Shown here piece after piece: positions 24,730-33,341 of a stretch of DNA of 64,000 bases (the first letter of the stretch is position 1; each line of letters opens with the position of its first letter). A program made the position numbers and the translations under genes. The notes beneath the pieces are model-generated. The model did not search any database. It had not been told where the DNA came from and worked only from the letters and a program-made list of their open reading frames with translations. The DNA is from Mucilaginibacter sp. SMC90 (GTDB lineage: Bacteria > Bacteroidota > Bacteroidia > Sphingobacteriales > Sphingobacteriaceae). The stretch covers positions 6,510,001 through 6,574,000 of the forward strand of contig NZ_CP094527.1 of NCBI RefSeq assembly GCF_022811725.1, given 5' to 3'.

Positions 24730-26253
24730 GTGGAAAACAAAAAAAAACTCGCATTAATAATACTTGATGGCTGGGGTTACGGCCGCAACGATCAATCAAA
24801 CGCTATAGTGGCTGCCAATACTCCTTTTGTTGATGGCTTGCTTAAGCAATATCCAAATTCAAAACTTGAAGCTTCAGGAATAGCAGTGGGCTTACCTGCG
24901 GGGCAAATGGGCAACTCAGAGGTTGGCCATATGAACCTTGGTGCCGGCCGCGTGGTTTACCAGGAACTTGGCCGCATTCATAAAGCGGTTGATGACAATG
25001 AGCTGCCAACCATCCCCGTATTGAAAGATGCCTTTGAATACGCAAAACAAAACAATAAAGATGTACACTTCATCGGTTTAGTATCTGATGGTGGTGTGCA
25101 CTCGCACATCAGGCATGTAAAAGGCCTTTGCGACGCTGCTAAGCAACTGGATGTTAACAATGTGTATATCCATGCCTTTTTAGACGGCCGCGATACCGAC
25201 CCTAAATCGGGTTTAGGTTTCATTACTGATCTGGAAGAGCATATTGCCGGTACCGGCGCTAAAATAGCTTCGGCTATCGGTCGTTATTACGCTATGGATC
25301 GTGATAACCGCTGGGAGCGCGTTAAACTGGCTTACGATTTGTTAGTTAACGGCCTTGGCACCCCAACTCAAAATGTTACCGACCTTATCAAGCACTCATA
25401 CCTTGAGGATGTTACTGATGAGTTTGTAAAACCGATAGTTGCTGTTGACGGCGAAGGAAAACCGCTGGCAGTTATTAAAGACGGCGATGTGGTGATCTGC
25501 TTTAACTTCCGTACCGACAGGGGCCGTGAGATTAGTATTGCCCTAACGCAAAAGTCGTTCCCCGAATATAACATGCACCCGCTTAATGTCCGTTACATCA
25601 CCATGACGCCATATGATGAAACGTTTAAGAATGTACAGGTTGTTTTCAACAAGGAAGATCTGACCAAAACCCTCGGCGAGATCCTGCAAAATGCCGGGAA
25701 ATCACAGATCAGGATTGCGGAAACTGAAAAATACCCTCACGTAACCTTCTTCTTTTCGGGCGGCAGGGAAAAAGAGTTTGCCAACGAGAAAAGGTTATTA
25801 GTACCATCGCCAAAAGTTGCTACTTACGATTTACAGCCCGAAATGAGCGCTGCCGGCATCCGCGATGCTATCATTCCTGAATTGGAAACCGGCTGGCCTG
25901 ATTTTGTTTGCCTTAACTTTGCCAATACCGATATGGTTGGCCATACCGGCGTTTTCAGCGCAGTAGTTAAAGCAGCCGAAACTGCCGATAGCTGTACCAA
26001 AGCTGTTGTTGAAGCAGGTTTAGCCAACGGCTATTCGTTCATTATCCTGGCAGATCATGGTAATGCTGATTATATGATCAACGAGGATGGATCGCCAAAT
26101 ACGGCACATACTACCAACCTGGTGCCATGTATTGTGATTGATAAGGATGTTAAAGAGGTAAAAGACGGAAAACTGGGCGATGTGGCGCCAACAATATTAA
26201 GTATATTAGGTGTTGCCATACCTCCCGAAATGACTGGTAATGTATTGGTTTAA
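24730..26253 (+). CDS. gpmI: 2,3-bisphosphoglycerate-independent phosphoglycerate mutase
   Basis: A two-metal (manganese) enzyme of 507 residues that interconverts 3- and 2-phosphoglycerate in glycolysis. The metal-binding ILDGWGYG is at 11-18, and the phosphorylated Ser63 lies in GQMGNSEVGHMNLG. HAFLDGRDTDP, IGRYYAMDRDNRWER and LADHGNADYM are conserved. The start is GTG, the only reasonable start in frame, and it lies four bases from a -7 box. A lipoprotein gene overlaps its last 14 bases in another frame, and a terminator hairpin follows 17 bases after its stop codon, inside that gene. Confidence 0.96.
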   Translation: MENKKKLALIILDGWGYGRNDQSNAIVAANTPFVDGLLKQYPNSKLEASGIAVGLPAGQMGNSEVGHMNLGAGRVVYQELGRIHKAVDDNELPTIPVLKDAFEYAKQNNKDVHFIGLVSDGGVHSHIRHVKGLCDAAKQLDVNNVYIHAFLDGRDTDPKSGLGFITDLEEHIAGTGAKIASAIGRYYAMDRDNRWERVKLAYDLLVNGLGTPTQNVTDLIKHSYLEDVTDEFVKPIVAVDGEGKPLAVIKDGDVVICFNFRTDRGREISIALTQKSFPEYNMHPLNVRYITMTPYDETFKNVQVVFNKEDLTKTLGEILQNAGKSQIRIAETEKYPHVTFFFSGGREKEFANEKRLLVPSPKVATYDLQPEMSAAGIRDAIIPELETGWPDFVCLNFANTDMVGHTGVFSAVVKAAETADSCTKAVVEAGLANGYSFIILADHGNADYMINEDGSPNTAHTTNLVPCIVIDKDVKEVKDGKLGDVAPTILSILGVAIPPEMTGNVLV

Positions 26254-26806
26254 TCCAAAAAGCATAAGCAAAGCCGCCCTGTTGGGCGGCTTTTTATTGT
26301 TAATAGCAAATTTATATTCATGCAGGCCCGATAACCGTCAAAGCGGTGCAAAGCTGGTTTATTTTGACCTGAAAGCATTTTTCCGGGCCGACTCAGCGCG
26401 CCTTACCAAATTAAATCCGGCTGTTGTTAAAACAGTTACCCATAACGGCGTTACCGAAACCAAAACGGTACATATCGGCAACTGGAACCAGGAGCTTAAT
26501 TTATTTATCCAATCAGACATTAACCGCCCGGCCTGGAAAAACAGTTATATAGTTAGCACCAGCGATAGCGCTATTGTTTACAGGGCGCGCACACCTGAAC
26601 TTAAAACCCGCCGCATTATTATTAAAAAAGCCGGTGATAAAGTGGAATGGATCCTGATCTATAACCACACCAAAAACCTGTTGTACGAAACAAACGAAAA
26701 GCTAAGCTATTTTCCCGATTCGCTTTACCTGATCCAAAAAACACAACATGTAAAACTGATGGGGCGCAATGATTACAAAGTGCAGGGAACTTTGCCGAAA
26801 CGTTAA
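26240..26806 (+). CDS. Putative lipoprotein overlapping gpmI
   Basis: A 188-residue protein not recognised by family. The N-terminus is a lipoprotein signal: K7 and K11, then ALLGGFLLLIANLYSC with Cys28 as the lipid attachment site. The mature part has alternating strand-like segments (KLVYFDLKAFF, RRIIIKKAGDKVEWILIYNH) and may form a small beta barrel or sandwich. The ATG overlaps the end of gpmI by 14 bases, suggesting translational coupling. Codons 11-19 form a complete intrinsic terminator hairpin, so its expression may depend on ribosomes moving through from gpmI. Confidence 0.75.
   Translation: MYWFNPKSISKAALLGGFLLLIANLYSCRPDNRQSGAKLVYFDLKAFFRADSARLTKLNPAVVKTVTHNGVTETKTVHIGNWNQELNLFIQSDINRPAWKNSYIVSTSDSAIVYRARTPELKTRRIIIKKAGDKVEWILIYNHTKNLLYETNEKLSYFPDSLYLIQKTQHVKLMGRNDYKVQGTLPKR
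26270..26295 (+). terminator. Intrinsic terminator hairpin inside coding sequence
   Basis: AAAGCCGCCC, loop TGTT, GGGCGGCTTT: perfect ten-base arms, with the right arm running into a five-T tract, 17 bases past the gpmI stop codon. It lies entirely within the signal-peptide codons of the overlapping lipoprotein gene (SKAALLGGFL), so it could act as terminator for gpmI or as an attenuator for the second gene. Confidence 0.75.
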
Positions 26807-26826
26807 GAGAAAAAAATAAGTGAATT

Positions 26827-27477
26827 TTAATGCTGTTTCACCAGCGTGTTAACGCCGGTAGTAGCCTGGATGAGTTTTTCTCTTGACTGATCGATCAGTG
26901 CGGAAATATCCATGCGGCTTGGATTGTCGGCAAGTACTTTTTCCAGATCGGTAATAGAAGCCTTTAACGAATTTATACCTCTGGCTTTATCATAAAAACG
27001 CGAAGTTGCCTGCAGTTTAAAAACGCCATAATCACGATAGGCTATACCACGGTTTTGATAGTACTTGTTATCCCTTAGGTCGCTATTTATGGAAATGGCC
27101 TTTGTAAGGTCAACAATAGCCCCCAACAAATATAATTCCTTATCTGCCGCCGACGCCTGATTGTCTCGTCCGAGATAGCTTTTTGCCCTTGCCCTGTAAT
27201 AATACGCAGTGGCATCAGCAGGCTTTACGGCAATTACCTTGGTGTATGCTAATATCGATTTCTTGTAATTATCGCTATGATAATATGAATACCCCAACAT
27301 CCACATAGCGTTGGCATTGGTTGAATCAGTTATGCATGCCTTTTCCAGGTGTGACACAGCCGAACGGAAATCGCCGTCCATGAGTGCCTGCTGGCCAAGC
27401 CGCACATATGCATTTTGCGCTATAGCCGACTCAAGCGAAGACATGATCAGAAGGGGCAGGATAACTGATAACTTCAT
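26827..27477 (-). CDS. Exported TPR-repeat protein
   Basis: A 216-residue protein with a signal peptide (1-20, ending in LESAIAQ). At least three tetratricopeptide repeats are seen: DGDFRSAVSHLEKACITDSTNANAMWMLGYSYYHS, YKKSILAYTKVIAVKPADATAYYYRARAKS and a later one with AIVDLTKAISINSD. Such helical scaffolds mediate protein contacts in the periplasm; no enzymatic domain is attached. It is convergent with the gpmI-lipoprotein unit and divergent from lon. Confidence 0.85.
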   Translation of the reverse strand: MKLSVILPLLIMSSLESAIAQNAYVRLGQQALMDGDFRSAVSHLEKACITDSTNANAMWMLGYSYYHSDNYKKSILAYTKVIAVKPADATAYYYRARAKSYLGRDNQASAADKELYLLGAIVDLTKAISINSDLRDNKYYQNRGIAYRDYGVFKLQATSRFYDKARGINSLKASITDLEKVLADNPSRMDISALIDQSREKLIQATTGVNTLVKQH

Positions 27478-27726
27478 TAACGGATTACTGGTAAAACAAA
27501 AATGGTATTATATTAACTATCAATGCATCAAATTATTATGCCATATTACAGTTTTGTGAAAAAAATTTTCACATGTGCATATAAATTGTGAACAGCGATA
27601 CTATGACTTTTTTTCATCTTTATCAATAAAATCTCATTTATTTGTATTACTTGCCATAAATTTGTAACAAACATATAACCAACACGTTAAACCAACGAAT
27701 TGCTTATTGCCATTTATTGGCATAAC

Positions 27727-27743
27727 TTGGCACAGCTCTTGAA
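27727..27743 (+). promoter_or_regulatory. Sigma-54-like promoter before lon
   Basis: TTGGCACAGCTCTTGAA resembles the -24/-12 consensus TTGGCAC-N5-TTGCA with GG and the second G separated by the required ten bases; only the final C of GC is replaced by A. A palindrome TGCGATT..AATCGCA (27755-27772) and a hairpin CCTGCAA..TTGCAGG (27779-27809) follow, before the lon ATG about 100 bases downstream. No other feature is seen in this 369-base gap. Confidence 0.4.
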
Positions 27744-27846
27744 CCATAGTAAGGTGCGATTTGATAATCGCAATTTAACCTGCAATTGGCGCAAATGCTT
27801 TTTTGCAGGCTGACAACATGGCGTTTTATTCTATAAAATATAATTA

Positions 27847-30321
27847 ATGAATTTCGATCCGTTTGATTTTAAAAATGCTTTACCGGTTATAAATGAGGAT
27901 TCAGAATTTTTCCCGTTAATGTCATCGGAAGATGAGGAGGAGATGAATAATGAGGAACTTCCCGATGTAATGCCTATTTTACCCCTGCGCAACACCGTGC
28001 TTTTTCCAGGTGTTGTGATCCCTATTACTGTGGGCAGGGATAAATCAATAAAACTAATCCGCGATGCCAATAAAGGCAGCCGCATGATTGGAGTGGTTTC
28101 GCAACAGGATGTGGGTATTGAAGACCCTACTTTTAGCCAGCTTAATAAAGTTGGCACCATAGCACTCATCATAAAAATGCTGCAAATGCCCGATGGTAAC
28201 ACCACCGTTATCATACAGGGTAAAAAACGCTTTTATTTAAAAGAAGAAGTACAAAGCGAACCTTATATAAAAGCTACTGTTGAGCCGTTTCATGAGATAA
28301 AAGGCAAGGAAGATAAGGAATTTAAAGCCATGGTATCATCCATTAAGGATATGGCCATGAGCATCATCCAGCTTTCTCCAAACATCCCAAGCGAAGCAGG
28401 TATTGCTATCCGCAATATCGAAAGTACATCATTTCTGATCAACTTCATATCATCAAATATGAATGCTGATATGACGGCCAAACAGCACCTGCTTGAAATT
28501 GCCAACCTGCGCGAACGTGCTAACCTGGTATTAGAACATTTAACGCTCGACCTGCAAATGCTTGAGCTGAAAAACCAGATCCAGACCAAAGTACGCGTTG
28601 ACCTTGATAAACAACAACGTGACTACTTCCTTAATCAGCAGCTCAAAACTATACAGGAAGAACTGGGCGGTAACACACCCGATCTGGAAATTGAAAGCCT
28701 GCGCCAGCGTAGCTTGAAAAAGAAATGGGCAAAAGAAATCAAAGACCATTTCAACAAAGAACTTGAAAAACTAAGCCGCACCAACCCTGCAGCGGCCGAC
28801 TACTCTGTACAGATCAATTATCTTGAACTGTTGCTTGATTTGCCATGGAACGAGTTTACCAAAGACAACTTTGACCTTAAGCGTGCGCAAAGGATCCTTG
28901 ATAAAGATCACTTTGGTTTAGATAAGGTGAAACAGCGTATTATCGAATACCTGGCCGTGCTGAAGTTAAAGCACGACATGAAAGCGCCTATCCTTTGTTT
29001 GGTAGGCCCTCCGGGAGTTGGTAAAACGTCTCTTGGTAAATCGATAGCCAAAGCGTTAGGCCGTAAATATGTACGTATGGCATTAGGCGGCATCCGCGAT
29101 GAGGCAGAGATCCGTGGCCACCGCAAAACCTATATCGGTGCTATGCCGGGCCGTATTATCCAGTCGATAAAAAAAGCCGGCGCATCAAACCCGGTATTTA
29201 TTTTGGATGAAATAGATAAGGTAGGCAACGATTTCAGGGGCGATCCGTCATCAGCCCTGCTTGAAGTGCTCGACCCTGAGCAAAACGGTACTTTTTATGA
29301 TCACTACGTGGAGATGGATTATGATCTTTCAAACGTGATGTTCATAGCAACCGCCAACTCCCTGAGCACTATTCAGCCCGCTTTGTTAGACAGGATGGAG
29401 ATCATTGAGGTGAACGGTTATACCATTGAAGAAAAAATTGAGATAGCCAAACAGCACCTTGTGCCCAAACAGCGTGAAGCTCATGGCTTAAAAATAAAAG
29501 ATATAAGCCTTAAAGCTGATGTGCTTGAAAAGGTAATAGTTGATTACACCCGCGAATCGGGTGTACGTTCACTGGAGAAAAAAATAGGCTCGGTTGTACG
29601 CGGCGTAGCTAAAAACATCGCCATGGAAGAACCCTACAACAGCGCTGTGAGCAAAAAAGATATTGAAAAGATATTGGGCGCCCCTATTTTTGATAAAGAT
29701 CTTTATGAGGGTAACGACGTTGCCGGCGTTGTAACAGGCTTGGCCTGGACTTCGGTAGGCGGCGATATCTTGTTCATTGAAGCAAGTTTAAGTCCCGGAA
29801 AAGGCCGCTTAACGCTAACAGGCAGCCTTGGCGATGTAATGAAAGAGTCGGTTACCATTGCACTCGCTTACCTGCGGGCGCACGCTGCCGATTTTGATAT
29901 CAACCCCAAGCTGTTTGACCAATGGGATGTACACGTACACGTACCGGCAGGTGCCACCCCAAAGGATGGCCCATCGGCAGGTGTTACCATGCTTACGGCG
30001 TTAGTATCGGCATTTACGCAGCGTAAAGTAAAACCTAACCTGGCCATGACCGGCGAGATCACGCTGCGTGGTCGCGTGTTGCCTGTAGGTGGTATAAAGG
30101 AGAAGATCCTGGCTGCCAAACGTGCCAACATCAAGGAGATCATCCTATGTAAATCAAACCAAAAGGATATTCTGGAAATTAAAGAAGACTATATAAAAGA
30201 TCTTAGCTTCCATTATGTTACCGATATGAAAGATGTAATAACTATGGCACTGCTTAACGAAAAAGTTAAAAAGCCAATTGATCTTACCGTTAAGGAAGAT
30301 GAAAAACCGGTGATTAACTAA
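27847..30321 (+). CDS. lon: ATP-dependent protease Lon (LonA)
   Basis: An 824-residue cytoplasmic AAA+ protease that degrades misfolded and regulatory proteins. The N-terminal substrate-binding domain (about 38-235) begins with VMPILPLRNTVLFPG. The ATPase domain has Walker A GPPGVGKT (387-394) and the Walker B region VFILDEIDKV. The proteolytic domain contains PKDGPSAGVTM with catalytic Ser710, and the paired Lys in GGIKEKILAAKRA. The acidic N-terminal extension (ENDSEEDEEEMN-like) is common in Bacteroidota Lon. The ATG at 27847 fits. It is a single gene with a long leader and its own terminator. Confidence 0.97.
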   Translation: MNFDPFDFKNALPVINEDSEFFPLMSSEDEEEMNNEELPDVMPILPLRNTVLFPGVVIPITVGRDKSIKLIRDANKGSRMIGVVSQQDVGIEDPTFSQLNKVGTIALIIKMLQMPDGNTTVIIQGKKRFYLKEEVQSEPYIKATVEPFHEIKGKEDKEFKAMVSSIKDMAMSIIQLSPNIPSEAGIAIRNIESTSFLINFISSNMNADMTAKQHLLEIANLRERANLVLEHLTLDLQMLELKNQIQTKVRVDLDKQQRDYFLNQQLKTIQEELGGNTPDLEIESLRQRSLKKKWAKEIKDHFNKELEKLSRTNPAAADYSVQINYLELLLDLPWNEFTKDNFDLKRAQRILDKDHFGLDKVKQRIIEYLAVLKLKHDMKAPILCLVGPPGVGKTSLGKSIAKALGRKYVRMALGGIRDEAEIRGHRKTYIGAMPGRIIQSIKKAGASNPVFILDEIDKVGNDFRGDPSSALLEVLDPEQNGTFYDHYVEMDYDLSNVMFIATANSLSTIQPALLDRMEIIEVNGYTIEEKIEIAKQHLVPKQREAHGLKIKDISLKADVLEKVIVDYTRESGVRSLEKKIGSVVRGVAKNIAMEEPYNSAVSKKDIEKILGAPIFDKDLYEGNDVAGVVTGLAWTSVGGDILFIEASLSPGKGRLTLTGSLGDVMKESVTIALAYLRAHAADFDINPKLFDQWDVHVHVPAGATPKDGPSAGVTMLTALVSAFTQRKVKPNLAMTGEITLRGRVLPVGGIKEKILAAKRANIKEIILCKSNQKDILEIKEDYIKDLSFHYVTDMKDVITMALLNEKVKKPIDLTVKEDEKPVIN

Positions 30322-30336
30322 TCTATTATTTTACCC

Positions 30337-30378
30337 AAACAACGAAGCTTTACAGTATACTGTGAAGCTTTGTTGTTT
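30337..30378 (+). terminator. Terminator after lon
   Basis: AAACAACGAAGCTT..AAGCTTTGTTGTTT with an inner CAGTATACTG extension forms one long hairpin 15 bases after the lon stop codon, ending in T-rich sequence. Confidence 0.85.
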
Positions 30379-30411
30379 TAAAGGAAATAAAGAAAAAGGG
30401 AGGGAAAGTGC

Positions 30412-30760
30412 GATTCCCCTCTTGAGAGGCTACTGTGTGTATACATCTTTTTAATTTTAGCATTAATAAAAAAATGTCATTTCGACGAACCAAGGGTAGG
30501 GGTTTGTGCATCGGAGGTGAGGAGAAATCTTCTACGCTCTGCTTTTACAGGTATAATTGTAGAGTCCGATGTAGAAGATTTCTCTTTCGCTCCACCTCTC
30601 AGCCCCCCCTGCTCTATCGAAATGACATTTTTTTATAAGATGTGTACACACAGTAGCTTGAGAGGGGTGGAGGGGAGTGTTTCTGCTTCAATAATCCAAT
30701 AGTGTAAACACACCCCTGCTACCGCTCTTTCCAACCGCGCCCCCTCTCAAGAGGGGAATT
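30412..30760. repeat. Composite nested palindromic element, copy 1
   Basis: Outer ends ATTCCCCTCTTGAGAGG (30413-30429) and its complement (30743-30759). Inside, CTACTGTGTGTATACATCTT (from 30430) pairs with AAGATGTGTACACACAGTAG, and within that lies a family A element (30467-30634) with ends TGTCATTTCGA and TCGAAATGACA. A third copy of the GAGAGGGG motif at about 30659 starts a second hairpin that ends at the right border. No transposase is encoded; small open frames across it are fortuitous. A nearly identical copy lies at 42421-42764 in the opposite orientation. Confidence 0.85.
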
Positions 30761-30846
30761 AAAAGCTGCAGTCCTGTTAATTTATAACTCCTTTATTTGC
30801 ATTGGGTTTTTTATATATTAGCGCACATATACTATTTAAACCCCCA

Positions 30847-31806
30847 ATGCCTAATAAACTATTTTTAACACTGGTATGCCTGTTTAGCGCTACCTGTTTA
30901 TTTGCACAAACCCGCGGTCACGAATTTGGTATCCAATCTGATAATGATTCTTTTCTTGGTCAGGGATCAGACAGGTATTACACCAATGGCATTTTCTTTT
31001 ATTACCGAAAAGCCCTAACGGTAAAACCATCAGAAAATGACCTCCAGAATAAAGTTTTAGGATTTGAATTGGGGCAAAAAATGTTTAACCCCCAATCAGG
31101 CTATGTTCGGGGGCCATTTGATATCGACAGGCCTTTTGCTGCTTATACTTATTTAGGTTCAACACTTAACTTCCTGTATAAAAACGAAAGCAACCTCAAA
31201 CTCGGGGCTCAATTGGGTGTTGTTGGCCCTGCAGCAGGCGGTGAACCTGTACAAAAACTTATCCATAATACATTTGGTTTTTATCAGCTTAACGGCTGGC
31301 AATACCAGATCAAAAATGATGTGGAACTAAACCTCTCGGCCGAATATAATAAATTGCTGGCCCGCGCTTCCTGGATAGACCTGAACTTTAGCTCATATGC
31401 TAACCTGGGCAACGGCTTTACCGGTGCAGGTGCCGGAGGCTTCGTGCGCATAGGTAACTTTAACCAGTTATTCAACTCTATCAGTACCCAAAGTACCGTA
31501 TCAACCGGCGGCGAAGAAAAGTTACTACACAAACACGAGATCTTTTTTTACTATAAGCCTTTAGCTAACCTGGTTGGCTATGACGCTACCATACAGGGCA
31601 GCTTGTTCCGCAAGCATGACGATCCGAATAGCCTGGAAGTTGTTTCAGAAAAAAAACCATTTATATTTAGTCAGCAAGTTGGCCTTGCCTTTACCACAAG
31701 CCGCTTTGCTTTTGATATAGCTGCAGTTTTCCATACTAAAGACGCCAAGGAAATGTTCCGCTCGCATCAATGGGGATCAATTACCGGTTTTTATAGGTTT
31801 AAATAG
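30847..31806 (+). CDS. LpxR-like lipid A 3'-O-deacylase, outer-membrane barrel (DUF2219)
   Basis: An outer-membrane protein of 319 residues from the ATG at 30847, which gives a clean signal peptide ending in CLFAQ; an in-frame ATG 45 bases upstream would spoil it. QSDNDSFLGQGSDRYYTNG matches the LpxR motif that holds the Asn-Asp pair and the Tyr-Thr segment. DRPFAAYTYLG and GPAAGGEPVQKLIHNTFG match the later motifs, the last with the probable catalytic His. LpxR removes the 3'-acyloxyacyl chain of lipid A using calcium. The stop codon adjoins a repeat of the AGAGATCAGAGG type. Confidence 0.85.
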   Translation: MPNKLFLTLVCLFSATCLFAQTRGHEFGIQSDNDSFLGQGSDRYYTNGIFFYYRKALTVKPSENDLQNKVLGFELGQKMFNPQSGYVRGPFDIDRPFAAYTYLGSTLNFLYKNESNLKLGAQLGVVGPAAGGEPVQKLIHNTFGFYQLNGWQYQIKNDVELNLSAEYNKLLARASWIDLNFSSYANLGNGFTGAGAGGFVRIGNFNQLFNSISTQSTVSTGGEEKLLHKHEIFFYYKPLANLVGYDATIQGSLFRKHDDPNSLEVVSEKKPFIFSQQVGLAFTTSRFAFDIAAVFHTKDAKEMFRSHQWGSITGFYRFK

Positions 31807-31944
31807 AGAGATCAGAGGTTGGGGTTAGAGATTAGGAGAATTGCTACTTGAACCATCATGTCATTGCAAGCGCAGCGTGGCAATCGCATGCTATACAGGG
31901 CGGCTTAGCTTCCGTGCAATTGCCACGCTGCGCTCGCAATGACA
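31803..31944. repeat. Repeat family G piece and family B copy 3
   Basis: The TAG of the lpxR-like gene runs into AGAGATCAGAGGTTGG (family G). At 31859-31944 an inverted repeat follows, with ends TGTCATTGCAAG and CTCGCAATGACA and arms that pair over 26 bases with one mismatch (inner part CGCAGCGTGGCAAT). Ends and centre (GCTATACAGGGCGGCT) relate it to family B copies 1 and 2, but the inner arm is different, again in both halves. Confidence 0.75.
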
Positions 31945-31964
31945 TAGTTTTAGTTAGTCTCCCC

Positions 31965-32381
31965 CTAATCACTAATATTAAATCTCTTCCCTCTCCCCTC
32001 CTTCTTCGCCGATTGTATTTTTTTACTATCCAGTCTTGCCGCCTTTGCAGCTTTGCTCACTTTGGTTGGCTTCCGTATTTTAGGTTTTTGGAGTGATTTT
32101 GTTAACAGGGATATCAGCCGCTCAACAGCTTTTTCTTTATTAAGATATTGACTCCGCTCTTCATCGCATATCACCTGTACATATCCATCTTTGTTAAGCC
32201 TGTTTTGTAGTTTATCAGTTAGCAGCAACTTTTCCTCGTCGGTAAATAATGCCGATGCGCCTATCGAAAACAACAATTCAACCTTGCTCGAAACCTTGTT
32301 TACATTTTGACCGCCCTTTCCTCCGCTTCTTGATGTTTTATAGTTCGTTTCTTTTTGCAGATCGGCTTTGGTAAAATTCAT
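31965..32381 (-). CDS. arfB: Alternative ribosome-rescue peptidyl-tRNA hydrolase
   Basis: A codon-independent release factor of 138 residues (YaeJ/ICT1 family) that frees stalled ribosomes. SRSGGKGGQNVNKVSSKVEL carries the catalytic GGQ at 23-25. The lysine-rich C-terminal tail (KPTKVSKAAKAARLDSKK..) is the part that enters the empty mRNA channel. The ATG at 32381 is chosen over an upstream TTG that belongs to the -7 box. The TAG stop codon lies in a copy of the GTGATTAGG repeat. It diverges from cmk. Confidence 0.93.
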   Translation of the reverse strand: MNFTKADLQKETNYKTSRSGGKGGQNVNKVSSKVELLFSIGASALFTDEEKLLLTDKLQNRLNKDGYVQVICDEERSQYLNKEKAVERLISLLTKSLQKPKIRKPTKVSKAAKAARLDSKKIQSAKKEGRGKRFNISD

Positions 32382-32384
32382 TCT

Positions 32385-32392
32385 CAAAAATA
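32385..32392 (-). promoter_or_regulatory. -7 box TATTTTTG fused to the arfB start
   Basis: A match to TAnnTTTG with only AGA between it and the ATG. It implies a leaderless arfB transcript. The -33 element is unclear. Confidence 0.45.
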
Positions 32393-32452
32393 AGCGTAAT
32401 TGGGTTAGCTCCGGCAGGGCATTTGCCGATAATTTGTTAATTTAGCAATTCT

Positions 32453-33130
32453 ATGAACAACAACATCGTAGTAGCCATTGATGGTTATTCTTCATGCGGA
32501 AAGAGCACCCTGGCAAAAGCCTTAGCAAAAGAGCTTCATTTTATTTATGTTGATAGCGGTGCCATGTACCGTGCCGTAACCTTATATTTTTTAAGGCACA
32601 ACATTGATTTTACTAACCATGCCCAGGTAGCAGATGCATTACATAATATTCATCTTAACTTTAAAACGCACAATCATAAAACCTTCATTACATTAAATGA
32701 GGAAGATGTATCTGAAGAGATTCGCCAGATGCATGTAGCTGATAAAGTTAGCCCGGTTTCGGCCATTAAAGAGGTACGTGTAGCTATGGTGAGGCAACAG
32801 CAGCGCATGGGCCGCTCAAAAAACATTATCATGGATGGCCGGGATATCGGTACCGTTGTGTTTCCGGATGCACAGGTAAAATTGTTCATGACCGCCGATC
32901 CAAAGATCCGGGCCGAACGCCGCTACAAAGAATTATTGCCAACCAACCCAAACATTACATTAGAAGAAGTTTTTGATAATCTTGCCCACCGCGACTATCA
33001 GGACACCACACGCCAGGAGAGCCCATTAATCCGAGCTCAGGACGCCATAATATTAGATAATACAGATTTGAGCCAGGACGAACAACTCTTGTTTGCCCTG
33101 AGCCATATTGAGCCCTTTATTACAGAGTAG
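32453..33130 (+). CDS. cmk: Cytidylate kinase
   Basis: A 225-residue nucleoside monophosphate kinase that phosphorylates CMP and dCMP. The P-loop GYSSCGKSTLA is at 11-21; VDSGAMYRAV and IMDGRDIGTVVFPDA are the substrate-binding motifs; DPKIRAERRYKE is the lid. Complete. The dCMP deaminase gene is the convergent neighbour, also in pyrimidine nucleotide metabolism. A family G repeat starts right after the stop codon. Confidence 0.95.
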   Translation: MNNNIVVAIDGYSSCGKSTLAKALAKELHFIYVDSGAMYRAVTLYFLRHNIDFTNHAQVADALHNIHLNFKTHNHKTFITLNEEDVSEEIRQMHVADKVSPVSAIKEVRVAMVRQQQRMGRSKNIIMDGRDIGTVVFPDAQVKLFMTADPKIRAERRYKELLPTNPNITLEEVFDNLAHRDYQDTTRQESPLIRAQDAIILDNTDLSQDEQLLFALSHIEPFITE

Positions 33131-33174
33131 TAGTTAGAGATCAGAGGATGGAGATCAGAGATTAGATTTCTTTT

Positions 33175-33225
33175 CTGAATAAAAAAGCGTCATTAGAAAA
33201 AACCTAATGACGCTTTTTTATTCAG
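33175..33225. terminator. Bidirectional terminator between cmk and dCMP deaminase
   Basis: Perfect 22-base arms (CTGAATAAAAAAGCGTCATT.. and complement) around a seven-base loop of A and C, with T-runs on both strands. Confidence 0.92.
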
Positions 33226-33228
33226 AAG

Positions 33229-33341
33229 GCGTTGATTGTAGATCATAAATCAATTTCCACGTTAATTATTCAGTGTAATCAAAATTCAATAGGTGAAATC
33301 CCGGAAAAAAATCAGTGTAATCAACGCAATCAAAAAAATCA
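33229..33341. repeat. Repeat family K: GTTGATTTTTTTGATT tracts
   Basis: The gap contains several TCAATTTCC, CAGTGTAATCA and AATCAACG pieces. On the minus strand it reads CCGTTGATTTTTTTGATTG followed by CGTTGATTACACTG. The TGA of the dCMP deaminase gene is the first TGA of this tract. A near copy lies between nuoI and nuoH (53147-53174). Confidence 0.6.

Noticed and set aside
30435..30702. Small open frames in the gap after lon
   Set aside because: They lie wholly in the composite palindromic element and recur in the inverted copy at 42.3-42.7 kb in another frame context, so they are repeat artefacts.
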